From NCBI GenBank assembly GCA_023257145.1, contig JALRDA010000004.1, forward strand, positions 1 through 8,133: a DNA stretch of 8,133 nt. The letters run 5' to 3'. Source of the stretch: Candidatus Saccharimonadia bacterium. Lineage in GTDB: Bacteria > Patescibacteriota > Saccharimonadia > Saccharimonadales > Saccharimonadaceae. The notes beneath the pieces were generated by a model. It made no database searches and had not been told where the DNA came from. It saw nothing but the letters and a program-made list of their open reading frames with translations. The translations under genes were made by a program, and so were the position numbers. Shown one piece after another: positions 1 to 6,695 of the stretch (its first letter is position 1; every line of letters starts with the position of its first letter).

Positions 1-2
1 TC

Positions 3-560
3 GACGGCCCAGTGCGCGCATGGGCGGCAACGATCCAAAACCCTAAGCTGACGATATTAATGCAAATCATCACTGAGATATCCGCACCTGTCAGCGTTAG
101 CATTATCGCTATCGTCGGCGCAATCATCTGGAAGCTACGCAAAAAGGAAATATGGCGACCGGCATTAGTTGTTGGCGGCGTTGCTACTGCGATGATATTA
201 TCGGCAGTCATCAAAACACTCACGCAGCGCGAACGGCCCTCAATTACCGACTTAGTTGATGCAACAGGTGCAATATCGTATTCATTTCCATCAGGTCATA
301 CACTAGGTGCCGCTACACTACTGCTAATTGTTGGCTATTTCATCTTTATGACCGCACCAACAGCAAAGCGATTCTTCGTTATTAGTGCCGCCATACTAAT
401 CGATATCGTTTTGGTCGCTATGAGCCGTATTTATCTCAACTATCACTGGCTCACTGACGTCACTGCATCAGTCGGACTGGCATTTATCGTACTCGCGATC
501 GTCGTCGCAATCGATACCTACTTCAAACCAGTCACAAAAACCAAACAATCTATTTCTTAA
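3..560 (+). CDS. PAP2-family membrane phosphatase, 5' end cut by window edge
   Basis: This is an integral membrane lipid or polyprenyl phosphatase of the PAP2 / PgpB type, which removes phosphate from membrane lipids such as undecaprenyl pyrophosphate or phosphatidic acid derivatives. The substrate cannot be told from sequence. All three family motifs are present (numbered from a GTG at base 12): K68-x6-R75P76, PSGH at 93-96, and S138R139-x5-H145-x3-D149, so the active site looks intact. Hydrophobic segments lie at about 15-40, 50-67, 98-113, 121-137 and 152-170. The frame stays open to the left edge (codons D-G-P precede the GTG), and the D..V..W pattern there resembles the family's N-terminal region, so the real start is probably upstream and the GTG is not a convincing start. 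The TAA stop lies inside the 3' end of the convergent uvrA gene (11-base overlap). Family is secure; exact role is not. Confidence 0.9.
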   Translation, partial: DGPVRAWAATIQNPKLTILMQIITEISAPVSVSIIAIVGAIIWKLRKKEIWRPALVVGGVATAMILSAVIKTLTQRERPSITDLVDATGAISYSFPSGHTLGAATLLLIVGYFIFMTAPTAKRFFVISAAILIDIVLVAMSRIYLNYHWLTDVTASVGLAFIVLAIVVAIDTYFKPVTKTKQSIS

Positions 561-3369
561 GTAGAGGTTTCAAATACTTACCAGTGAATGATTTCGTAAC
601 TTTTACGATATCTTCTGGCGTACCCTCTGCAACGACAGTACCGCCACCCAAGCCGCCTTCGGGTCCCATATCGATAATATGATCGGCAGATTTAATAACG
701 TCAAGATTATGCTCGATAATCACCATGCTATTACCACCCTCAACAAGTTTTTGCAGAATGCCCAATAGGCGTTTTACGTCCGCACTATGTAGTCCGGTCG
801 TTGGCTCGTCTAAGATATAGAGTGTCTTGCCAGTTGCTCGCCTCGAAAGTTCTGTTGCTAGTTTGATACGCTGCGCTTCACCACCACTAAACGTGGTCGC
901 CGGCTGCCCGAGTCGGATATAACCCAAGCCGACTTCGACGAGCGTTACTAGTTTTCGCGCAATTGATGGAATATTTTCAAAGAATTCCGCGGCTTGTTCG
1001 ACGGTCATCTCTAGAACGTCGCTAATCGTCTTCTCTTTGAATTTAATCTCTAACGCTTCACGGTTGTAGCGTTTACCTTTACAGACATCACAGACGACAT
1101 ACACATCAGGCAAAAAGTGCATTTCGATCTTAATGACACCGTCACCCTGACAGTTTTCACAGCGACCACCTTTGACATTAAAACTGAATCGCCCCGCCTT
1201 GTAGCCGCGTATATTTGCTTCAGGCGTCCCTGCAAAAAGCTCACGAATTGGCGTAAATACACCGGTATAGGTCGCGGGGTTCGATCGCGGGGTTCGGCCA
1301 ATCGCCGACTGATCAATCACAATCGCCTTATCTAAATGATTGATTCCCTCGATATTTTCGTGCGCACCTGGCACAACGTGTGAACGATGCAAGCGCGCCG
1401 ATAGTTCTTTTGCGAGAATATCATTTACCAATGTCGATTTACCACTTCCACTCACGCCGCTCACGACCGTCAGTACACCAAGTGGAAATGCAACATCGAT
1501 ATTTTTGAGATTATTTTCACGCGCGCCTCGAATGACTAACTGGCGATCTTTTGTAATCGAACGTCGATTTTTAGGAACATCAATCTGCTCCTTGCCCGAA
1601 AGATACCTGCCAGTAATACTCTTCGAATTTTTTGCAACCTGCGCTGGTGTGCCAGCAGCAACAACTTCTCCGCCCGCAATACCAGCACCAGGGCCGATAT
1701 CAAGCAAGTAGTCCGCTTCTCGAATCGTATCTTCGTCATGCTCAACAACAAGAACTGTATTCCCAAGATCTCGAAGATGTTTTAATGTCATGATCAAGCG
1801 ATCATTATCACGCTGATGCAAGCCGATTGACGGCTCGTCAAGCACATACAGCACACCCTGCAGCCCAGATCCGATTTGCGTCGCGAGTCGAATACGCTGC
1901 GCCTCACCACCTGAAAGTGTATTTGCTGCACGAGCTAGTTCCAGATAATTCAAACCGACGTTGCTCATAAAGCCAAGTCGAGAATTGATTTCCTTCATAA
2001 TTTGGCGGGCGATAAATAATTCTTGATCGGAAAGCTGTAATGTATTTGTAAACAAATCTAAGGCATCATCAACTCCAAGATTACAAATATCCATAATACT
2101 CAGCCCATGCACCGTGATCGCCAAAACAACCGGTTTTAGACGCGCGCCATGGCAAGCATGACAGCGGCGTTCGCGCATGAACCGTTCGATATCCTTACGC
2201 ATAAATTCGCTATCTGTTTCTTTATGGCGACGCTCGAGGTTCGGGATAACACCCTCGTACGTCGATTCATAACTGCGACCAGCTCCGATGCGAACCTTAT
2301 ACGTTTGTGAACCGGTGCCGTAAAGAACTTTTTCTAGATCTTCAGGCTTCAATTCACTAACAGGTTTGTTGACGCTAAAGTTATGTTTATCAGCGACAAC
2401 CGTCAGACGCTTCATATACCAAGCATCGCTATTGACGCGGTTGTATGGACGAATTGCCCCCTCTGCGATTGAAAGATTGGGATTAAACACCAACTCTGGA
2501 TCTACTTCTAAACGACTACCCAGTCCAGTACAAACCGGACATGCACCCTGTGGCGCGTTAAAGCTAAAGATACGTGGCTCTAATTCAGGAATTTCTTCGT
2601 TTGGATGATCGACACAGGCGTAACGCTGGCTGAATGTTGTGACTGCATCCGTATCAGCATTTAGTAGCTCTACGACACCTTCGGCAAGTTCTAGCGCCTG
2701 CTCGACAGACTGCGTCACGCGGCCAGACATTTCGTCACTCATGACAATACGGTCTACGACTATTTCAATATTGTGCTTGTACGATTTCGCAAGGTCAGGA
2801 AATTCATCGAGCGAATACACGACACCGTCAACACGGGCACGTGCGAACCCAAGGCGGCGATACTGTTCAGGCACGTGTGCGAACTCGCCTTTTTTGTCTT
2901 TGACAATCGGCGCCAAAATCATTAGTTTGGTACCATTTTCAATTTTCATCACCTCATCAATGATCGCCTGCGGCGTTCTGCGCGCTACCTCTTTGCCACA
3001 TACTGGGCAATGTGGAACACCGATACGCGCAAATAATAGACGTAAATAGTCATAAATTTCAGTAACAGTCGCAACGGTACTGCGTGGATTACGGCTGGTC
3101 GATTTTTGATCGATCGAAATCGCTGGCGAAAGCCCATCAATAGAGTCAACGTCAGGTTTATCCATAATACCCAGGAATTGGCGTGCGTAGCTAGACAAGC
3201 TTTCGACGTAGCGACGCTGCCCTTCAGCGTAAATAGTGTCAAAGGCAAGGCTAGATTTACCGCTACCCGACAGTCCGGTAATCACCACTAATTTATCACG
3301 TGGAATTTCGACGTCCACGTTTTTTAAGTTGTGTTCCCTCGCTCCGGTAACTCGAATAAACTCTGGCAT
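550..3369 (-). CDS. uvrA: UvrA, excinuclease ABC subunit A
   Basis: This is the damage-recognition ATPase of nucleotide excision repair. A UvrA dimer scans DNA with UvrB and loads UvrB at lesions. The 939 residues match the normal family length. Two ABC modules are complete: Walker A at 32-39 (GLSGSGKS) and 638-645 (GVSGSGKS), signatures LSGGEAQR at 485-492 and FSGGEAQR at 827-834, and Walker B with LDEP near 510-513 and 853-856. The second zinc module is canonical, with C737xxC740 and C760xxC763. The first is C252xxH255 with C277xxC280, so the usual second Cys is His. CHACHG..RL at 403-411 is another conserved block. The ATG at 3369 gives the standard N-terminus (MPEFIRVTGAREHNLKNV). It has no Shine-Dalgarno, and an extended -10 element lies only 8 bases upstream, so the mRNA is probably nearly leaderless. 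The 3' end overlaps the convergent phosphatase gene by 11 bases. Confidence 0.98.
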   Translation of the reverse strand: MPEFIRVTGAREHNLKNVDVEIPRDKLVVITGLSGSGKSSLAFDTIYAEGQRRYVESLSSYARQFLGIMDKPDVDSIDGLSPAISIDQKSTSRNPRSTVATVTEIYDYLRLLFARIGVPHCPVCGKEVARRTPQAIIDEVMKIENGTKLMILAPIVKDKKGEFAHVPEQYRRLGFARARVDGVVYSLDEFPDLAKSYKHNIEIVVDRIVMSDEMSGRVTQSVEQALELAEGVVELLNADTDAVTTFSQRYACVDHPNEEIPELEPRIFSFNAPQGACPVCTGLGSRLEVDPELVFNPNLSIAEGAIRPYNRVNSDAWYMKRLTVVADKHNFSVNKPVSELKPEDLEKVLYGTGSQTYKVRIGAGRSYESTYEGVIPNLERRHKETDSEFMRKDIERFMRERRCHACHGARLKPVVLAITVHGLSIMDICNLGVDDALDLFTNTLQLSDQELFIARQIMKEINSRLGFMSNVGLNYLELARAANTLSGGEAQRIRLATQIGSGLQGVLYVLDEPSIGLHQRDNDRLIMTLKHLRDLGNTVLVVEHDEDTIREADYLLDIGPGAGIAGGEVVAAGTPAQVAKNSKSITGRYLSGKEQIDVPKNRRSITKDRQLVIRGARENNLKNIDVAFPLGVLTVVSGVSGSGKSTLVNDILAKELSARLHRSHVVPGAHENIEGINHLDKAIVIDQSAIGRTPRSNPATYTGVFTPIRELFAGTPEANIRGYKAGRFSFNVKGGRCENCQGDGVIKIEMHFLPDVYVVCDVCKGKRYNREALEIKFKEKTISDVLEMTVEQAAEFFENIPSIARKLVTLVEVGLGYIRLGQPATTFSGGEAQRIKLATELSRRATGKTLYILDEPTTGLHSADVKRLLGILQKLVEGGNSMVIIEHNLDVIKSADHIIDMGPEGGLGGGTVVAEGTPEDIVKVTKSFTGKYLKPLLKK

Positions 3370-3377
3370 ACTTACTT

Positions 3378-3386
3378 ATTATAGCA
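3378..3386 (-). promoter_or_regulatory. Extended -10 promoter of uvrA
   Basis: The minus strand reads TGC-TATAAT, a perfect -10 hexamer with the TGn extension. Eight bases separate it from the uvrA ATG, so transcription should start about two bases before the start codon. No good -35 box is visible at 16-18 bases upstream, as expected for an extended -10 promoter. Confidence 0.7.
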
Positions 3387-3422
3387 CTTTTTTACTACAT
3401 TTCTCTACCCGACCATATGAAG

Positions 3423-3465
3423 AACACTCCGACCTTGCCTATGATATAGGTTCGGTCGGAGTGTT
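3423..3465 (-). terminator. Large hairpin between lipoprotein gene and uvrA, probable terminator
   Basis: A perfect 12-bp stem (3423-3434 with 3454-3465, AACACTCCGACC and its complement) encloses a second 5-bp stem (3438-3442 with 3446-3450) separated by a small internal loop. It lies after the lipoprotein stop codon and before the uvrA promoter on the same strand, the right place to end the lipoprotein transcript. The following bases on the minus strand (CTTCAT) form only a weak U tract, so a processing or stabilising role is also possible. Confidence 0.55.
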
Positions 3466-3495
3466 TATGTCCACTTCTATCTAGGAAGATACGGG

Positions 3496-4047
3496 CTAAG
3501 ATTGGGCGTTTGACAAGCAGGCACTATCTACAAGATAGTACGGCGCTTGCACATAGGGACCCATTTTATAAATCTGCTCAAGTAATGTCTTCAGATGCCG
3601 GTCGCGCTCGACTAGGTTTTCGAACGAACTTTCGGTTATCCGAATAACCCGCGCTGATTTACCTTGTGCCTCGGGCGTCTCCCATTTCAGGAGATCAAAT
3701 GTGTACGCGGCATAAAAAACGACGAACCCTGATTCAACGCGAATCATCTTCAAGCCGCTAAAATTACCGGCGAATGACATCGTGGGAAATCGATGCTCGA
3801 CATCAGTATGCGACACAACCGCGTCTACATACGAACACGGCCCAGTCGGTGGCAGCGGCTTACCCGGAGTAGTCCAGCTGACGGCGCCATGCGGCTGCAA
3901 AAGCTCTTGCAGCGATGGAACGTACTCGTTTTTGCTAGACGCTACATGTGATGAAGTGGCAGTAGCAGCCTCCTCGTACTCGTAGCCACAGCCTGCCAAT
4001 GCAAACAATAAAGCTGCAGTAATCGCTACTGCGACACATTTAAACAT
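3496..4047 (-). CDS. Predicted lipoprotein of unknown function
   Basis: I do not recognise a family. The product is 183 residues with a clear type II signal peptide: MFK, a hydrophobic run at about 5-18, and the lipobox L17-A18-G19-C20. Cys20 would be lipid-modified and the protein held on the outer face of the membrane. After a short Ser/Ala/Glu-rich linker comes a globular domain with two further cysteines (C71 and C177) that could form a disulfide. The start at 4047 was chosen over an in-frame ATG at 4122 because AGGGAG sits five bases upstream of it, it puts the signal peptide exactly at the N-terminus, and the ATG at 4122 falls inside the -10 box of the likely promoter. The gene is divergent from the small membrane protein gene and is followed by a hairpin. 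No in-frame damage is seen. Confidence 0.75.
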   Translation of the reverse strand: MFKCVAVAITAALLFALAGCGYEYEEAATATSSHVASSKNEYVPSLQELLQPHGAVSWTTPGKPLPPTGPCSYVDAVVSHTDVEHRFPTMSFAGNFSGLKMIRVESGFVVFYAAYTFDLLKWETPEAQGKSARVIRITESSFENLVERDRHLKTLLEQIYKMGPYVQAPYYLVDSACLSNAQS

Positions 4048-4052
4048 TACAA

Positions 4053-4058
4053 CTCCCT
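4053..4058 (-). promoter_or_regulatory. Ribosome binding site that fixes the lipoprotein start
   Basis: AGGGAG on the minus strand is five bases from the ATG at 4047. It supports this start rather than the upstream ATG at 4122, which would add 25 residues ahead of the signal peptide. Confidence 0.7.
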
Positions 4059-4122
4059 GAACTTGGTGTGAACATGCCAAACTACATTCTTTGAAAACCA
4101 GTTTCTGTAATTTCTGTGACAT

Positions 4123-4151
4123 ATTTTATCATGATTATAAAATATAGTCAA
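4123..4151 (-). promoter_or_regulatory. Sigma-70 type promoter of the lipoprotein gene
   Basis: The minus strand shows TTGACT (4151-4146), a 17-base spacer, then TAAAAT (4128-4123) with a TGA extension just before the -10. The predicted start near 4116 gives a leader of about 70 bases before the ATG at 4047. A TATAAT inside the spacer (4139-4134) is an alternative -10 but has no matching -35. Confidence 0.6.
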
Positions 4152-4167
4152 TCCATCGTGCTTATCG

Positions 4168-4196
4168 TTGCATCTGTTAATGCCCGTTGCTACTAT
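4168..4196 (+). promoter_or_regulatory. Promoter of the small membrane protein gene
   Basis: TTGCAT (4168-4173), a 17-base spacer and TACTAT (4191-4196), preceded by TGC as an extended -10 element. The predicted start near 4203 leaves a leader of about 23 bases that holds GGGAGG (4215-4220). The -35 box is only 17 bases from the -35 box of the divergent lipoprotein promoter, so the two could be co-regulated. Confidence 0.55.
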
Positions 4197-4225
4197 TATG
4201 AAAGAAATTAAAAAGGGAGGCTAAA

Positions 4226-4516
4226 ATGCACACTAAACAGCTTATTTTTCGGCTTTCGCTATCGGCCGCATTAATGATTATATTAATTCAATTTGGCGTC
4301 GTGAACGCTTTATTTATGTTCTTCGTCGCGGGGACACTCCCAGGTACGGATTACGTCGTTCCGGCACACGTCATGATGCTCGCCTACTGCGCAGTCATAT
4401 GCGTCGTGGTGTTTTATTCATTCGCAAAAGATATGCTACGTACGATCGTCGACCGTCACCTACCCCACCACAATCACGCGACCAGTCCTGCAAAACGCCG
4501 CGTTAAACTAATCTAG
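4226..4516 (+). CDS. Small two-helix membrane protein of unknown function
   Basis: I recognise no family. The 96-residue product has two strongly hydrophobic segments (about 9-36 and 45-66) joined by a short polar turn (GTLPGTDYVVP), then a basic, His-rich C-terminal tail (RHLPHHNH, AKRRVK). By the positive-inside rule the tail is probably cytoplasmic. The start is well supported: GGGAGG lies five bases before the ATG, and a promoter with a 17-base spacer lies upstream. It is divergent from the lipoprotein gene. It ends convergently on sbcB, and its TAG stop shares the palindrome CTAG with the sbcB stop on the other strand. The good translation signals suggest a real gene, but nothing in it points to a function. 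Confidence 0.75.
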   Translation: MHTKQLIFRLSLSAALMIILIQFGVVNALFMFFVAGTLPGTDYVVPAHVMMLAYCAVICVVVFYSFAKDMLRTIVDRHLPHHNHATSPAKRRVKLI

Positions 4517-5949
4517 CTTTCACTTTCCTGTCCGGATAAATCCGAAGGGATAATACCCTCCGCCCATAGCTGCAATTCCCGTAGGACAAATTGCTTGCTT
4601 TCGCTTAGTTCAGTCGCAGCTACCTTATGAAGTGATTGCATGAACGCAGGCAAACGATCATTAATGTGCTTCGCGCGCCAAGCCTCCCACGTGACTGACT
4701 CGTCCTGACTTAAAGCCTGCGGATAATTACGCGCTTTGTAATGCAGCAATAGCTGCGGCAAACGCTCATCAGTAAACTCTGGATTAAAATCTGCTAGTTC
4801 GCGCACGCTAGCATTGCGAACCGTTTCAATACGTAGACGATCGCGATCTTGTACAAATCCGTCGTAGAGCTGCGCCTCTGGATCAGGCGACTTTTTAAAA
4901 TCCGTCTTTTGTTCGAACACGCTACGAATATTTTCGGCAAAGTGCGGTGCCCCCATCAGAATTGCTCGGTGTTTTTGCACCGTATCCACATCTAGCTGCA
5001 CTTTTTTCCAGCCATCAGCCTGTTCCAATACACCCATTGGCGCAACCGCTGGGACTTTATTGTACTGTAGTTCCTTTACGGGTATTTTCATAAAGCCATC
5101 TTCTTGGCGCTCTTGCCATGAAGCATACATTTTGTTTTTCAAATCACCCGCTGACATATTCAAAAATGGCGTTGGATCATAGCGCAGATCGTAGGCGACG
5201 ATATTCCCATTTTTTCCCGATGTTAATGGAAAAGCCACCGTTGCTTTGTTGAATTCAGAATCATACCGGCCACTCACATAGACAAACGGCTGCTTATCGT
5301 CAAGGTTGATCAATTTCTTTAGTTCGTTTTTATCACGCATCTTTAAAAGATACTCGTACAATTGCGGCTGGCGGTCTTTGATAAGCCGCGTGACCGCAAT
5401 TAACGCCTCGACGTCACTCAGCGCGTCATGCGCCTTAAGGTGATCGATTCCATTCAGTTTGGTAATGAGTTCGAGCTTATTTACCGCTTTACCGTCAATA
5501 AACGGCCATTCGATGCCTTCAGGGCGCAGCGCGCGTGTCATGCGCGTGACGTCCAATAGATCCCAACGCGAGCGGCCATCTTTCCAACTCCATTCATACG
5601 GATCATAAAAATTACGCCACAAAAGGTGCCGAATAAATTCATCGTCAAATCGAATACTGTTAAAGCCGACTGTTATCGTATCAGGCGTAAAGACCTCATC
5701 CATCAGTAATTTCGCAAACTCGGCTTCTGTGTAGCCGTCGGATTGCGTCTGCTGTGGGGTAATGCCTGTCACCATCGATGCCTCGGGGCTTGGCAGTGTG
5801 TCATCGTTTAATTTTACGAGCACATTATACGATTCACCAACCTGGTTAAGATTCATGTCGGTTCGAATACCCGCAAACTGCATAATACGATCATCTCGTG
5901 GACTTAGCCCACTTGTTTCAAGATCATAAAAAAAGAATGTCTTTGTCAT
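4513..5949 (-). CDS. sbcB: Exodeoxyribonuclease I (ExoI)
   Basis: This is a 3'-to-5' single-strand DNA exonuclease used in recombination and mismatch repair. The 478 residues are close to E. coli ExoI in length, and similarity extends from end to end by eye. The DnaQ-type exonuclease domain fills about 1-200: D9 and E11 in FYDLETSG, RFDDE at 100-104, and H174/D179 in HDALSDVEA are the catalytic set. Conserved ExoI blocks include NFYDPYEWSW (113-122), SRWDLLDV (127-134) and ALRPEGIEWP (140-149). The SH3-like and helical C-terminal regions follow, with AQLYDGF (359-365) and YKARNYP (404-410). The ATG at 5949 is preferred to the in-frame ATG at 5979: a TATAAT box ends six bases before it, so the start codon itself would be +1, and the family N-terminus begins there. 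Confidence 0.95.
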   Translation of the reverse strand: MTKTFFFYDLETSGLSPRDDRIMQFAGIRTDMNLNQVGESYNVLVKLNDDTLPSPEASMVTGITPQQTQSDGYTEAEFAKLLMDEVFTPDTITVGFNSIRFDDEFIRHLLWRNFYDPYEWSWKDGRSRWDLLDVTRMTRALRPEGIEWPFIDGKAVNKLELITKLNGIDHLKAHDALSDVEALIAVTRLIKDRQPQLYEYLLKMRDKNELKKLINLDDKQPFVYVSGRYDSEFNKATVAFPLTSGKNGNIVAYDLRYDPTPFLNMSAGDLKNKMYASWQERQEDGFMKIPVKELQYNKVPAVAPMGVLEQADGWKKVQLDVDTVQKHRAILMGAPHFAENIRSVFEQKTDFKKSPDPEAQLYDGFVQDRDRLRIETVRNASVRELADFNPEFTDERLPQLLLHYKARNYPQALSQDESVTWEAWRAKHINDRLPAFMQSLHKVAATELSESKQFVLRELQLWAEGIIPSDLSGQESES

Positions 5950-5955
5950 TACTTG

Positions 5956-5964
5956 ATTATAGCA
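5956..5964 (-). promoter_or_regulatory. Extended -10 promoter giving a leaderless sbcB mRNA
   Basis: TGC-TATAAT on the minus strand is the same nine bases as at uvrA. Exactly six bases separate it from the ATG at 5949, which places the A of the start codon at the expected +1. There is no Shine-Dalgarno and no convincing -35 box. Confidence 0.7.
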
Positions 5965-5981
5965 GTTATTAAAACCCAATT

Positions 5982-6003
5982 AAAAAACGCGCATATAGCG
6001 CGT
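5982..6003 (-). terminator. Intrinsic terminator of the large noncoding RNA
   Basis: On the minus strand, ACGCGC pairs with GCGCGT across a TATAT loop (6003-5987) and is followed at once by a run of U (5986-5982). It lies 11 bases after the end of the RNA's closing helix and just before the sbcB promoter. The other strand has a weaker T run after the same hairpin, but no gene runs into it from that side. Confidence 0.8.
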
Positions 6004-6032
6004 GTTGTTTTAAACAAGTTGGATAATTATGT

Positions 6033-6077
6033 CCGGGAGGGTAGCGCCGCAATACTGCAGTGCGCTACCCTCCACGG
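6033..6077 (-). other. Long 3'-side hairpin of the noncoding RNA
   Basis: GGAGGGTAGCGC (6036-6047) pairs perfectly with 6062-6073. Three more pairs (6033-6035 with 6075-6077) follow after one bulged base. The hairpin starts three bases from the inner end of the closing helix, so it could stack on it. Confidence 0.75.
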
Positions 6078-6340
6078 TAGTGTCAGTTGTTACGCTTCAC
6101 GTAACCTTGAGGGCGCAGGTGCGCAAGGACCTTATAGAAATAGCAAGCGACAACCAATCTTGTCTGCGATATTACTATCCTGATGATCTCATCCTCTAAT
6201 GACCGACAGAGCTCGCTCCTAAGAGACGACAATGCGACTGGATGCACTCGTAAGAGTGCTATCTACATCGTTTCAATGTTCCACCTTTCAAGGTTTCGAT
6301 TTTTTCATTTTCGATGCTCAGTCGAGCGGTCGAGCAGTAA

Positions 6341-6407
6341 CACTAGGTAAAACCCGAAGGCCAATCCATATTTTCTCCTTAAACAGAATCAAGCACTAGG
6401 TAAAACC
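6341..6407 (-). repeat. 14-base direct repeat, period 53, inside the noncoding RNA
   Basis: The minus strand reads GGTTTTACCTAGTG at 6407-6394 and again at 6354-6341. Each copy contains the stop codon of an 8-codon micro-ORF. The flanking purine-rich segment and ATGGA are also similar, so this is an imperfect duplication of about 40 bases. Confidence 0.8.
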
Positions 6408-6520
6408 TGACCAAATTTCCATCTATTTCTTTCAGCTAGGATGAGTGACGATTTATTCTTCATTAAATTTGTTAGATATGTGAAATATCTAAACTAGTAG
6501 AACTCCGAAGGAAACCTCAT
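6343..6520 (-). other. Three 8-codon micro-ORFs within the noncoding RNA
   Basis: On the minus strand, three ATG-to-TAG frames of identical length occur in the central region: 6520-6494 (MRFPSEFY), 6422-6396 (MEIWSGFT) and 6369-6343 (MDWPSGFT). All share Ser5 and Phe7, and the first and third share Pro4-Ser5 with the same bases (CCTTCGG). The third follows AAGGAG with five bases to the ATG. The first follows AGG with five bases, within AGGTGAT, which also matches the 16S 3' end. The second has only a weak purine-rich lead. Whether any is translated is unknown. Repeated RNA structure could produce the same pattern, since CCTTCGG also forms a UUCG loop sequence. Confidence 0.35.
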
Positions 6521-6644
6521 AATCACCTACTTTCGAGAAAGCCGTATTGACGGCTCGAGAACCCGACTCGGGGGGGTGTGCGGGCACGGACCAGACGAGG
6601 TCCAGGCGACATCGATGCGATCGTCGGGATGTGTTACTGAGCGA

Positions 6645-6695
6645 TTTGCTACAGCTTACCGGGCATTAAAATAATGCGCAGAAAGCTGTAGCAAA
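6645..6695 (-). other. Long 5'-side hairpin of the noncoding RNA
   Basis: A perfect 13-bp stem (6645-6657 with 6683-6695) carries an inner 6-bp stem (GCATTA, 6663-6668, with 6672-6677) closed by a three-base loop and separated by an internal loop. It begins one base from the inner end of the closing helix (6697), so coaxial stacking is likely. Confidence 0.75.

Noticed and set aside
4048..4122. Upstream ATG at 4122 for the lipoprotein gene
   Set aside because: It would add 25 residues before the signal peptide, lies in the predicted -10 box and lacks a ribosome binding site.
5950..5979. Upstream ATG at 5979 for sbcB
   Set aside because: The extra ten residues precede the conserved ExoI N-terminus, and the -10 element lies between the two ATGs.
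5953..6183. 76-codon open frame on the plus strand across the sbcB start and the RNA
   Set aside because: It has no ribosome binding site, overlaps the sbcB promoter and the terminator hairpin, and reads through the 12-bp stem of the RNA. Its composition looks like chance.
6179..6186. Hammerhead ribozyme core (CTGATGA on the plus strand)
   Set aside because: No GAAA partner or three-stem arrangement is found around it.
6389..6463. 24-codon minus-strand frame (MKNKSSLILAERN...) inside the RNA
   Set aside because: It has no Shine-Dalgarno, overlaps the second micro-ORF in another frame and has no recognisable features. It is likely chance.
6537..6557. Group II intron domain V, suggested by GAGCCGT on the minus strand
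   Set aside because: The stem is only 6 bp with a CAAT loop, lacks the catalytic bulge and GAAA loop, and lies near the 5' rather than the 3' end.
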